The position numbers and the translations under genes are program-made. The notes beneath the pieces were generated by a model. That model worked only from the letters and a program-made list of their open reading frames with translations, did not search any database and was not told the DNA's origin. Positions 57,199 through 64,000 of a stretch of DNA of 64,000 nucleotides are shown piece by piece. How positions within the stretch are numbered: position 1 is the stretch's first letter; the number at the start of each line of letters is the position of its first letter. The stretch comes from Fredinandcohnia onubensis (GTDB lineage Bacteria; Bacillota; Bacilli; Bacillales; Bacillaceae_L), in the NCBI RefSeq assembly GCF_002734215.1, contig NZ_NSEB01000001.1, positions 41,806 through 105,805 of the forward strand. The letters are read 5' to 3'.

Positions 57199-58083
57199 TT
57201 AATAACCCCAAGTTCGTAAAAAGGCTTCTGTACGTTGTTTCCCAAGTTGAATAAGCTCTTGCTTTTTTTCACCTGTTACTCCAAATTCAGTTGTTAATCC
57301 ACTTTCAACTGGGATAAAAATAATATTTTTTTCGTGTCTACGCGAGATATAACGTGCATCGTGTGCATTCTTCATTGTTTCAAAAAGAGCTCCAAACATA
57401 TCAATCGCATTATGAATTTTATTTTGCTTTTGCTGCTGATTATTCCCACTAAGCCTAATTCCAATGACTGGGCGTTTTTTCAGCTTCATTTCCTCATCAA
57501 AAAGCCATATGGGAAAATTAGAGAGTACTCCTCCATCGACAACGATAGTGTTTCCTTTATAATCTTTTAATCGCACGGGCTCAAAGAAGTATGGAAGACT
57601 ACAACTCATCCGAACTGCTTTTGCCACCGGAAAAGTTTGAGGGTGAATGCCATAGCGCTCTAAATCGTCGGGTAATACCATGATTCTTCCATTTGTTAAG
57701 TCTGACGCAATAATTCTTAATGATCCGGGAGGGAGGTTTTGAAAGGTAACTACACCCTTTGCAAGAAGCTTTTGATATATCCATTTTTCCAACATATCGC
57801 CTTTGTATAAACCGAGGCGCCAATATAGGAGTAGCCACTTTGTTAAAGCTGTGTTCAACGGGGTCTTGCGTTCATCTAAAAAATCGCTGAGGTCTAACTC
57901 TTCCATGAGATTGATAATTTCATCGCTTGTGTAACCAGCAGCTATTAGAGCAGCAATTAAGGACCCTGCGCTGGTACCTGCCAATCTTTTAAATCTAAAC
58001 CCTTTTGCTTCGATTGCTTGATAAGCCCCTATTAGCGCAAAGCCTTTAATGCCCCCACCTGAAAAAACGCCATCAATAAACAT
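57199..58083 (-). CDS. yqhO: Patatin-like phospholipase YqhO
   Basis: A 294-residue patatin/RssA-type hydrolase with a Ser-Asp dyad. The oxyanion motif is GVFSGGGIKGFALIGA, the nucleophile LAGTSAGSLIAAL and the aspartate VVDGGVLSNFP. No signal peptide. The start is ATG at 58081-58083 behind GGGAGGGG; the longer frame starts with TTG. Lipid substrate unknown. Confidence 0.92.
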   Translation of the reverse strand: MFIDGVFSGGGIKGFALIGAYQAIEAKGFRFKRLAGTSAGSLIAALIAAGYTSDEIINLMEELDLSDFLDERKTPLNTALTKWLLLYWRLGLYKGDMLEKWIYQKLLAKGVVTFQNLPPGSLRIIASDLTNGRIMVLPDDLERYGIHPQTFPVAKAVRMSCSLPYFFEPVRLKDYKGNTIVVDGGVLSNFPIWLFDEEMKLKKRPVIGIRLSGNNQQQKQNKIHNAIDMFGALFETMKNAHDARYISRRHEKNIIFIPVESGLTTEFGVTGEKKQELIQLGKQRTEAFLRTWGY

Positions 58084-58161
58084 CGTACCCCTCCCAATCA
58101 ATCCCTTTATACATTTTTAATCGGATAGCTTGGGATTTAGTACGCGTGTTTTTTTGAATAT

Positions 58162-58196
58162 AAAAAAAGAGGGAATCCGTACAGGATTCTCTCTTT
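58162..58196 (-). terminator. Terminator of nrdJ
   Basis: A 13-bp stem with one mismatch, AAAGAGGGAATCC / GGATTCTCTCTTT, ten bases past the stop, followed by seven T on the minus strand. Confidence 0.88.
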
Positions 58197-58205
58197 AGCG
58201 TTTGA

Positions 58206-60767
58206 TTACAATCCGCATTTAAGTTGTGCATTACAGTTTGTACATGTGTTACATCCACCGAGGTCTTCTACCGTACCTTGACGGCAAACCGGACAAGTGT
58301 CGCCTACTTCAGAACCGATTGTAACGTCCGTTTGACGTAAATCAATGACAGTGTCCATTAGGACCACACGATTTTTTGGCTTTTCTTCTTCAGTTGTAAC
58401 TTCAGCTTCTTCAAATGTGTTTTCTTCCGCCTTAAGCGTAAGAACTTGAGCATCACGGCTTCCATCTACGTATACTGTACCACCTTTTGCTCCACCTTTG
58501 TAGAGGCGCTCATATACACCTTCTACTTGAGATACAGTGTAGCCTTTTGGTGCGTTAACAGTTTTACTGATTGAGCTGTCAATCCAACGTTGGATGACAC
58601 ATTGTACATCTGCATGTGCTTCTGGTGAAAGTTCCATTGCAGAAACAAACCAGTTAGGTAGGTTGTTAGGATCTGCTTCTGGGTGTTTATCTAAATATTC
58701 TTGAACGATATCCGCTTTAACTTCTATAAACTTACCTAAACGTCCACTTCTAAAATAAGAGAATGAGAAGTAAGGTTCTAAACCTGTTGAAACGCCAACC
58801 ATTGTCCCTGTGCTGCCCGTAGGAGCAACGGTTAGTAAGTGTGAGTTACGAATTCCGTATTGTTTAATTCCTTCTTTAATATCTTCAGGCATCTTTTGCA
58901 TGTATCCAGTATTAATTAAAGCTTCTCTGATACGATTGCCATCTTCCGGTGAATTACCTTCTAAGAATGGGAAGCTGCCTTTTTCTTTTGCAAGTTCAAT
59001 TGATGCGCGATAAGCAGTTGTTGCAATTGTTTCGAACACTTCGTCAACTAACTTATTTCCTTCTTCTGAACCATATTCAGTTTCACAATAGATCAGTAAA
59101 TCGTGTAATCCCATAACCCCAAGACCAACACGGCGCTCACCTAGTGCTTGCTTTTTATTCGCTTCTAAGAAGTATGGAGTCGCATCGATTACGTTATCCT
59201 GCATTCTTACTCCAACTTCAACAGTTTGCTTTAGTTTTTCAAAGTTAACAGTCTTTGTTTCTTTATCAACCATTTCAGCTAAGTTAACCGCTGCAAGGTT
59301 ACATACTGAATATGGTGCGAGGGGTTGCTCGCCACACGGATTTGTTGCAACAACTTTTTGACCATAGCTTTGTGCATTTGTCATGTCGTTTGCATTATCG
59401 ATGAAGAAAATTCCTGGTTCTGCAGCATAGGTTGCGCAGATATTGATTAGGTTCCAAAGATCTCTTGCTTTGATCTTACGGTATACACGTACTTTGTGGC
59501 CAAGTTTCTCCCACTCACGTACGTCCCCAACCTTGTGCCATTCTTCATTGTAGATTTTCATTTCTTCTTCATTGTAGCTTTCAACATCCGGGAATTTAAG
59601 TTCATATAACCCATCTTCTTCAACAGCTTGCATAAAGTCTTTAGTAATACAAACTGAGATGTTTGCACCAGTTAAGAACTCTGGATTATGAACACTGTAA
59701 GTTCCACCAGTAACTATTTTTTGTTCCGCATCTTTAATGATTTTTTCACTAAAACCACCGTAACCAGGAATTTGCTTGTAATTTACGATTCCTTGGTACA
59801 TTTGAATTTCCTGTTCCGTAAATGGAGTGAATTTTAACTTTTCTTGAGCATATTTTTTAATTGTTTCATCTTGTGTATTTTCCATTAGATAACGAAGAAT
59901 TCTTGGATTTTGCATCTTCGAAATGATGAATTCAATAATATCAGGGTGATCAGATTGAAGCATGATCATTTGAGCGCCCCTGCGCGAACCCCCTTGCTCA
60001 ACTAGATGTGTAAGTTTCGCAATGTCATCAAGCCATGAAACGGAACCAGACGACTTACCGTTTACACCGCGTGCTAGTGCGTTACGTGGACGTAGTGTAG
60101 AACCGTTTGTTCCAACTCCACCACCTCGGCTCATTATTTCCATAACCTGTTTACGGTGCTCAGAGATACCTTCACGAGAATCCTGTACATAAGGCATTAC
60201 GTAACAGTTAAAGTACGTAACATCAGTATCCGCACCTGCTCCGTAAAGAACACGTCCAGCTGGAATGAAGTTTAGATTTACAAGCTCTTGATAGAACTTT
60301 TCAAACCATTGCTTGCGCTTCTCCTCCGTTTTCTCTACTGCAGCCAAACCAGTGGCATTTCTTTTTGCAATTTGCTCATAGAAGATTTCGAGCGGTTTCT
60401 CAATAACATCAAGTGAACGATTAACAATACCTGTTTCGATTTCTTCAGGCTTGTCCAACACACCACGATACTCTCCGTCTACAAGCACCTGCGCTGTCTT
60501 CTGTTCCCAATCAATGTTAATGATGAAACCTAGACCACGAGCTGGAAACTTTGGATCCTCCTTGATCGTTAGAACAACAAAGTCACCTTCTGCAAGAGTA
60601 ATCTTCTCAGTATCCTTAAACGTATACCGGTCAAGCATTACGAGCCTTGATACGCCCTTGTGGGTAATCTTCATATCCTCCGTAATTGGATGGACTTGAG
60701 GAAAAAGGCGTATATCCTGGTTCAGCCTTTCAACATTCATATTCATTTTTTCTAGCACAACAGTCAT
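58206..60767 (-). CDS. nrdJ: Adenosylcobalamin-dependent (class II) ribonucleotide reductase
   Basis: An 853-residue class II reductase that makes deoxynucleotides with B12 and without oxygen. The first redox Cys is in YFNCYVMPY (about 188), the thiyl Cys and Glu in NPCGEQPLAPYSVCNLA (about 478-489), and the phosphate loop in VAPTGSTGTMVGVSTGLEP. A C-terminal Zn-ribbon carries two CxxC pairs (CPVC, CNTC) and a final CNAQLKC. There is an extra segment near 285-350 between the specificity loop and the barrel. Start ATG 60765-60767 behind GGGAGATG. Two NrdR boxes precede it. Confidence 0.95.
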   Translation of the reverse strand: MTVVLEKMNMNVERLNQDIRLFPQVHPITEDMKITHKGVSRLVMLDRYTFKDTEKITLAEGDFVVLTIKEDPKFPARGLGFIINIDWEQKTAQVLVDGEYRGVLDKPEEIETGIVNRSLDVIEKPLEIFYEQIAKRNATGLAAVEKTEEKRKQWFEKFYQELVNLNFIPAGRVLYGAGADTDVTYFNCYVMPYVQDSREGISEHRKQVMEIMSRGGGVGTNGSTLRPRNALARGVNGKSSGSVSWLDDIAKLTHLVEQGGSRRGAQMIMLQSDHPDIIEFIISKMQNPRILRYLMENTQDETIKKYAQEKLKFTPFTEQEIQMYQGIVNYKQIPGYGGFSEKIIKDAEQKIVTGGTYSVHNPEFLTGANISVCITKDFMQAVEEDGLYELKFPDVESYNEEEMKIYNEEWHKVGDVREWEKLGHKVRVYRKIKARDLWNLINICATYAAEPGIFFIDNANDMTNAQSYGQKVVATNPCGEQPLAPYSVCNLAAVNLAEMVDKETKTVNFEKLKQTVEVGVRMQDNVIDATPYFLEANKKQALGERRVGLGVMGLHDLLIYCETEYGSEEGNKLVDEVFETIATTAYRASIELAKEKGSFPFLEGNSPEDGNRIREALINTGYMQKMPEDIKEGIKQYGIRNSHLLTVAPTGSTGTMVGVSTGLEPYFSFSYFRSGRLGKFIEVKADIVQEYLDKHPEADPNNLPNWFVSAMELSPEAHADVQCVIQRWIDSSISKTVNAPKGYTVSQVEGVYERLYKGGAKGGTVYVDGSRDAQVLTLKAEENTFEEAEVTTEEEKPKNRVVLMDTVIDLRQTDVTIGSEVGDTCPVCRQGTVEDLGGCNTCTNCNAQLKCGL

Positions 60768-60864
60768 TCCCACATCTCCCTTTTAAATCTATTAATCTAC
60801 ATAATGTTTATTTTTTATATGATAAAATTAAAGTATCATATATCGATTTGAAAGACAATACAAA

Positions 60865-60880
60865 AATCAATATATAGTGT
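60865..60880. promoter_or_regulatory. NrdR box 2 upstream of nrdJ
   Basis: Minus strand ACACTATATATTGATT, close to the consensus ACACWATATNTWGTGT in its first 12 bases. It begins exactly 32 bases from box 1. Confidence 0.65.
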
Positions 60881-60896
60881 TAAAATAATTTTCGAC

Positions 60897-60912
60897 ACCA
60901 CTACATATTGAT
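60897..60912. promoter_or_regulatory. NrdR box 1 upstream of nrdJ
   Basis: Minus strand ATCAATATGTAGTGGT, immediately downstream of the -10 element. The pair with 32-base spacing is the usual NrdR arrangement (three helical turns). Confidence 0.65.
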
Positions 60913-60942
60913 TTTTTAGATAAATAAAATCTTTTTTGTCAA
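60913..60942 (-). promoter_or_regulatory. SigA promoter of nrdJ
   Basis: Minus strand TTGACA (60937-60942), 18 bases, TAAAAA (60913-60918). The -35 is perfect, the -10 weaker. The remaining gap up to 61087 is AT-rich with no gene and no cobalamin riboswitch that I can recognise. Confidence 0.55.
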
Positions 60943-61087
60943 ACTGAAAATAGTATAAGATATACAGTAAAACAGAGGAAAAACTAGGTAAACTAAATTA
61001 TTTCATCTTTTTTGAAGAATTTTGTCGGTTGATTTTTCCCTTAAAAGAACAAACCTAATAATACCAAGGATAGGTCTTTTAGCCAAG

Positions 61088-61112
61088 TAAAAAACGACTA
61101 AAAAAAGTCGTT
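61088..61112 (-). terminator. Terminator of lipM
   Basis: A 7-bp stem AACGACT / AGTCGTT overlapping the stop codon, with a T run on the minus strand. Confidence 0.75.
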
Positions 61113-61947
61113 ATCGTTTATAATTCCATTCATCTGATTTATAGCGTTTTTTTGCAATTTCATGAACATAATCCAATTCTTCATCCGTCAATTGATAAGG
61201 TTCAAGTACTATATTTAGTCCATCCTCAAATCCTTCTTTAAATGCCTGTTTGGCTTCATCAATCGTAACTGGGTTCTCCCTTAATGAATTGATAGCCACT
61301 GCTTTATTTTTAAAATTCCGCTGCATTCTTTCCTTTATACGCTCACTCGGATATTTAAATAGGTCAAATAATTTATCCTCATCTATATCTAGTAGGATTG
61401 ATCCGTGCTGAAGAATTACACCCTTCTGTCGCGTTTGAGCACTCCCAGCTACCTTTCTTCCTTCAACAACAAGCTCGTACCAAGAAGGTGCATCGAAACA
61501 AACTGCAGAACGTGGATTTTTTAAGCCTTCTCGTTCTTCGGCCGTTTTTGGAACTGCAAAATATGCATCAAGACCCAACTTTAGAAACCCCTGTAAAATT
61601 CCTTCTGAAATGACACGATAAGCTTCCGTTACCGTGTGAGGCATTTCAGGATGCTCCTCCGATACAATTACACTATAAGTTAACTCTTGATCATGTAGTA
61701 CCCCTCTACCACCAGTCGGTCGACGAACAAATCCTAGGCCATATTTTTTAACGGCTTCTAAATCGATTTCTCTTTCTACTTTTTGAAAGTAACCAATTGA
61801 AAGAGTCGGTGGATTCCAGCCATAAAAACGAATGGTTGGAGGAATTTTACCCTCACTGTTCCAATCAAGCAATGCTTCATCTAAAGCCATATTAAACTCA
61901 GGCGAACAATTGCCTGAATCAATAAATCTCCATACCTCTTTTCCCAT
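61111..61947 (-). CDS. lipM: Octanoyl-[GcvH]:protein N-octanoyltransferase LipM
   Basis: A 278-residue transferase that moves octanoyl from acyl carrier protein to GcvH, starting protein lipoylation. [19 protein letters not shown] binds the acyl group; the acyl-enzyme Cys is C150 in [24 protein letters not shown], with K165 nearby, as in B. subtilis LipM. Products of this pathway lipoylate the BkdB E2 in the same window. ATG follows AAAGAGGGTTTATT. Confidence 0.95.
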   Translation of the reverse strand: MGKEVWRFIDSGNCSPEFNMALDEALLDWNSEGKIPPTIRFYGWNPPTLSIGYFQKVEREIDLEAVKKYGLGFVRRPTGGRGVLHDQELTYSVIVSEEHPEMPHTVTEAYRVISEGILQGFLKLGLDAYFAVPKTAEEREGLKNPRSAVCFDAPSWYELVVEGRKVAGSAQTRQKGVILQHGSILLDIDEDKLFDLFKYPSERIKERMQRNFKNKAVAINSLRENPVTIDEAKQAFKEGFEDGLNIVLEPYQLTDEELDYVHEIAKKRYKSDEWNYKR

Positions 61948-62037
61948 AATAAACCCTCTTTAATCAAAAATTATGAACCTCCCTTAGTCTATCAGAACAA
62001 AATTGAAATTCAAAATCAAATACTCCAGAGAATTCCT

Positions 62038-62066
62038 TTGATTCTTTTAAGTCACACGAATATAAT
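62038..62066 (+). promoter_or_regulatory. SigA promoter of yqhL
   Basis: TTGATT (62038-62043), exactly 17 bases, TATAAT (62061-62066). The ATG at 62072 is only six bases past the -10 and would sit at or before the first transcribed base. Confidence 0.75.
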
Positions 62067-62101
62067 AGAAAATGAGAGATAGAAAAAGGAGTAGATTGAT
62101 T

Positions 62102-62473
62102 TTGGAAATACTTTTAATTGTTTTAGGTGCAATAATCGCATACGGTATTTTTACATTCTTCTATCAGCGTAAAATAGTAACTGTTTTAACTGAAGAACAG
62201 TTCCGTGAAGGATATCGTAAAGCACAACTAATCGATGTACGTGAACCAAACGAATTTGACGGAGGTCATATTCTAGGCGCACGTAATATACCATTATCCC
62301 AAATGAAACAACGTTTAACAGAAATCAGACCTGATAAGCCAGTCTACTTGTACTGCCAAAACACGGTTCGTAGTGGTCGTGCAGCCCAATTGCTTCGTAG
62401 AAAAGGGTACAAAGAGCTTTACCAACTACAAGGTGGCTTTAAAAAGTGGTCAGGTAAAATAAAGAAAAAATAA
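62102..62473 (+). CDS. yqhL: Rhodanese-domain protein YqhL
   Basis: About 123 residues: one N-terminal membrane helix (ILLIVLGAIIAYGIFTFFY) then a rhodanese domain with LIDVREPNEFDGGHILGARNIPL and the active loop YCQNTVRSGRAA, Cys present. It probably faces the cytoplasm and transfers sulfur or reduces thiols. The promoter rules out the ATG at 62072; AAGGAG at 62086-62091 points to TTG at 62096 (four bases) or 62102 (ten bases), and I chose the latter. Ends in its own terminator. Confidence 0.88.
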   Translation: MEILLIVLGAIIAYGIFTFFYQRKIVTVLTEEQFREGYRKAQLIDVREPNEFDGGHILGARNIPLSQMKQRLTEIRPDKPVYLYCQNTVRSGRAAQLLRRKGYKELYQLQGGFKKWSGKIKKK

Positions 62474-62500
62474 CCTATTCCATTTTGGAGTAGGTTTTTT
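62472..62500 (+). terminator. Terminator of yqhL
   Basis: A 10-bp stem AACCTATTCC / GGAGTAGGTT with one wobble pair, followed by six T. Confidence 0.85.
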
Positions 62501-62550
62501 CATGTCTTGTGTATAATAAACTATGGAAAGATATAACTCGAGGTGATACT

Positions 62551-63387
62551 TTGAACATTTCGAAAGGGCTTTACCATACCATCTACCACCCAAGATTAGT
62601 CATCATCCCACTTATCGTTAACGTGATTCAAACATTCATTGGAGCCTTAGGCATCTACTTTGGTTTTACTGCCTTTTCTTTTTATCATTTTGATTCCCAA
62701 TTCCCCTACGGGATTCCACTAGTAAATAATGAAATTCTTTCTATATATGGACCATATACAAACAACTGGCTATTAACTAGTATAGCCACAATAGTAATAC
62801 TATTTATAAAAAGCTACGCACTCAGCATGTATCTTGGATCCATGAAATGCTTTTTAGAGGGACCTGATAATACATATTCAATATTAAAAATTGCACCCTA
62901 CTATTTTAAAAGAATGATACTATTTTCGATAATTGAGCTCCTAGTTAGTAGCATAATTTTTCTACTAACTCATACTTTTTGGCCATTAGCAATAATAGGT
63001 ATTTTAGTCTTACTTTTATTCTCTTTAACTCCATACATAGTTGTATTAGAAGATACAACTATTAGGGATGCAATTGTAAAATCACCTAAGTTATTGCTAA
63101 AAAATTTTGGCGCCTTGTTATGGATTGGAGTAGTGTCACTGTTCTTGACAACTTTACTAACAAGACTTCCTTTTGCAAATACAAAAGTCGAATATTACAT
63201 GGTTTCACTTTTATACAGTATTATTGGCACCACTATGATATTTGCAGTAATGAATTGTTTATATAAAAGCATATACAAATTCAGTCTGCCGTCAAAGAAA
63301 GTTAAAAAATCGAGAAAGTACTTCCCGCCACTCTGGACTGCGGCACTACTTTTACCCTTTTTAGGGGCTTTGCTGGTCTCTAATTAA
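62551..63387 (+). CDS. Polytopic membrane protein of unknown function
   Basis: A 278-residue protein with about seven hydrophobic helices spread over its whole length (for example VIIPLIVNVIQTFIGALGIY, LLTSIATIVILFIKSYALSM, GILVLLLFSLTPYIVVL, WTAALLLPFLGALLV). A short basic segment (SKKVKKSRKYFP) precedes the last helix. I do not recognise the family. The start is TTG at 62551 behind GAGGTGATAC; the 14 codons before it have no ribosome site. A TATAAT at 62512-62517 may be its -10. It is alone between the yqhL terminator and the repeat array. Confidence 0.75.
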   Translation: MNISKGLYHTIYHPRLVIIPLIVNVIQTFIGALGIYFGFTAFSFYHFDSQFPYGIPLVNNEILSIYGPYTNNWLLTSIATIVILFIKSYALSMYLGSMKCFLEGPDNTYSILKIAPYYFKRMILFSIIELLVSSIIFLLTHTFWPLAIIGILVLLLFSLTPYIVVLEDTTIRDAIVKSPKLLLKNFGALLWIGVVSLFLTTLLTRLPFANTKVEYYMVSLLYSIIGTTMIFAVMNCLYKSIYKFSLPSKKVKKSRKYFPPLWTAALLLPFLGALLVSN

Positions 63388-63505
63388 GACAAAGAAGCGT
63401 TAAATGAGTAATTGGGAAGAAATATTAATGAGGTAATCTATCGAAAGAGTGTTTGTTACATATTGATCATGTTTCAAGGTGAAATGTTTATACGATTAGA
63501 GACTT
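63388..63505. other. Spacer before the 53-bp repeat array
   Basis: 118 bases of AT-rich sequence after the membrane protein gene. No gene, terminator or promoter pair is evident. Confidence 0.5.
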
Positions 63506-63929
63506 TCGGAATACCATTTATCGTTTTTCGATCTGACGATATACCGTTTAAGCTGTTTGCGGTATAGCATTTATCGTTTCTCGTTATGATGCTATACCGT
63601 TTAGGCTCTTTGCGGTATAGCACTTATCGTTTCTCGTTATGACAATATACCGTTTAGGCTCTTTGCGGTATAGCATTTATCGTTTCTCATTATAACGATA
63701 TACCGTTTAAGCTGTTTGCGGTATAGCATTTATCGTTTCTCGTTATGACAATATACCGTTTAGGCTCTTTGCGGTATAGCATTTATCGTTTCTCGATATG
63801 ATGATATACCGTTTAGGCCATTTGCGGTATAGCACTTATCGTTTCTCGATATAATGCTATACCATTTAGGCTCTTTGCGGTATAGCACTTATCGTTTCTC
63901 GTTATGATGATATACCGTTTAGGCACTTA
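63506..63929. repeat. Eight tandem 53-bp hairpin-forming repeats
   Basis: Seven close copies begin with GCGGTATAG at 63559, 63612, 63665, 63718, 63771, 63824 and 63877, exactly 53 bases apart, and a degenerate copy begins at 63506. Each unit has arm GGTATAGCA, a middle TTATCGTTTCTCG, arm ATACCGTTTA and a tail such as GGCTCTTT. GGTAT and ATACC pair; in copies 63559 and 63824 the pairing extends to GGTATAGC/GCTATACC. The unit length is not a multiple of three, and stops occur in all frames, so it is not coding. Confidence 0.92.
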
Positions 63930-63948
63930 TTATTTTTTCAAATGCAAC

Positions 63949-63976
63949 AAAAAAGACCAACCATAACGGTTGATCT
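63949..63976 (-). terminator. Terminator of an rRNA operon
   Basis: A 9-bp stem AGACCAACC / GGTTGATCT with one wobble pair and T run on the minus strand, about eight bases after the 5S rRNA end. Confidence 0.85.
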
Positions 63977-63983
63977 CTTAGTT

Positions 63984-64000
63984 GCCTAGCGACGTCCTAC
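63984..64000 (-). rRNA. rrf: 5S ribosomal RNA, 3' end only
   Basis: The minus strand reads GTAGGACGTCGCTAGGC, the conserved 3' end of Bacillus 5S rRNA (helix I strand after the GAGAGTAGGACG stretch). The gene and probably the whole rRNA operon continue beyond the right edge. Only about 17 bases are visible, but the terminator after it supports the call. Confidence 0.8.

Noticed and set aside
60774..61087. Cobalamin riboswitch upstream of nrdJ
   Set aside because: No B12-box or matching stems are recognisable; the leader is almost entirely A/T and is explained by the promoter and NrdR boxes. The mutA leader is too short for one as well.
63506..63929. CRISPR array
   Set aside because: The whole 53-base unit is repeated; there are no unique spacers between short repeats, and no cas gene is present.

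Overview
The window is chromosomal DNA from a low-GC, endospore-forming member of the Bacillaceae. The evidence is a full spoIIIA operon, spo0A and spoIVB; SigE-, SigH- and SigL-type promoters; Bacillus-type ribosome binding sites; and a gene order that follows the Bacillus subtilis yqjM-to-yqhL segment with few interruptions. I cannot name a genus. Differences from B. subtilis include a methylmalonyl-CoA mutase block (mutA-mutB-meaB) and a cobalamin-dependent class II ribonucleotide reductase, so the organism probably makes or imports B12.

Left part (1-16.5 kb): the 3' end of an old yellow enzyme gene, a SWIM-SNF2 helicase, nfrA, rnz, zwf, a Y-family polymerase, an orphan CheW protein, an M20 peptidase, the carboxyltransferase and epimerase of propionyl-CoA catabolism, the tiny membrane protein Prli42, yqjA, an arginine-type ABC transporter behind an ARG box, and a bacilliredoxin. 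Middle-left (16.6-32 kb): meaB-mutB-mutA, then the bkd operon (ptb-bcd-buk-lpdV-bkdAA-bkdAB-bkdB) behind a near-perfect -24/-12 promoter and next to its activator gene bkdR. Together these form a route from branched-chain amino acids through propionyl-CoA and methylmalonyl-CoA to succinyl-CoA; the same bkd complex also supplies primers for branched fatty acids.

Middle-right (32-45.5 kb): two small genes, a phosphodiesterase, spo0A with a SigH promoter and Spo0A boxes, spoIVB, recN, argR, yqxC, dxs, ispA, xseB, xseA, folD, nusB and yqhY. Right part (45.5-64 kb): a hairpin-rich non-coding stretch, accBC behind a FapR-like operator, spoIIIAA-AH under a SigE promoter, yqhV, efp, papA, aroQ, yqhR, yqhP, a patatin, the class II reductase behind paired NrdR boxes, lipM, a rhodanese, an unassigned polytopic membrane protein, an array of eight 53-bp repeats, and finally the 3' end of a 5S rRNA gene, so a ribosomal RNA operon lies just beyond the right edge.

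Most of the content is conserved housekeeping. The less ordinary items are the 53-bp hairpin repeat array beside the rRNA operon, the structured region between accC and yqhY, the likely AUU and CUG starts of spoIIIAD and spoIIIAF, the inferred FapR control of accBC, and a terminator facing the wrong way at the end of meaB. I did not find convincing evidence of a wholly new multi-gene system.
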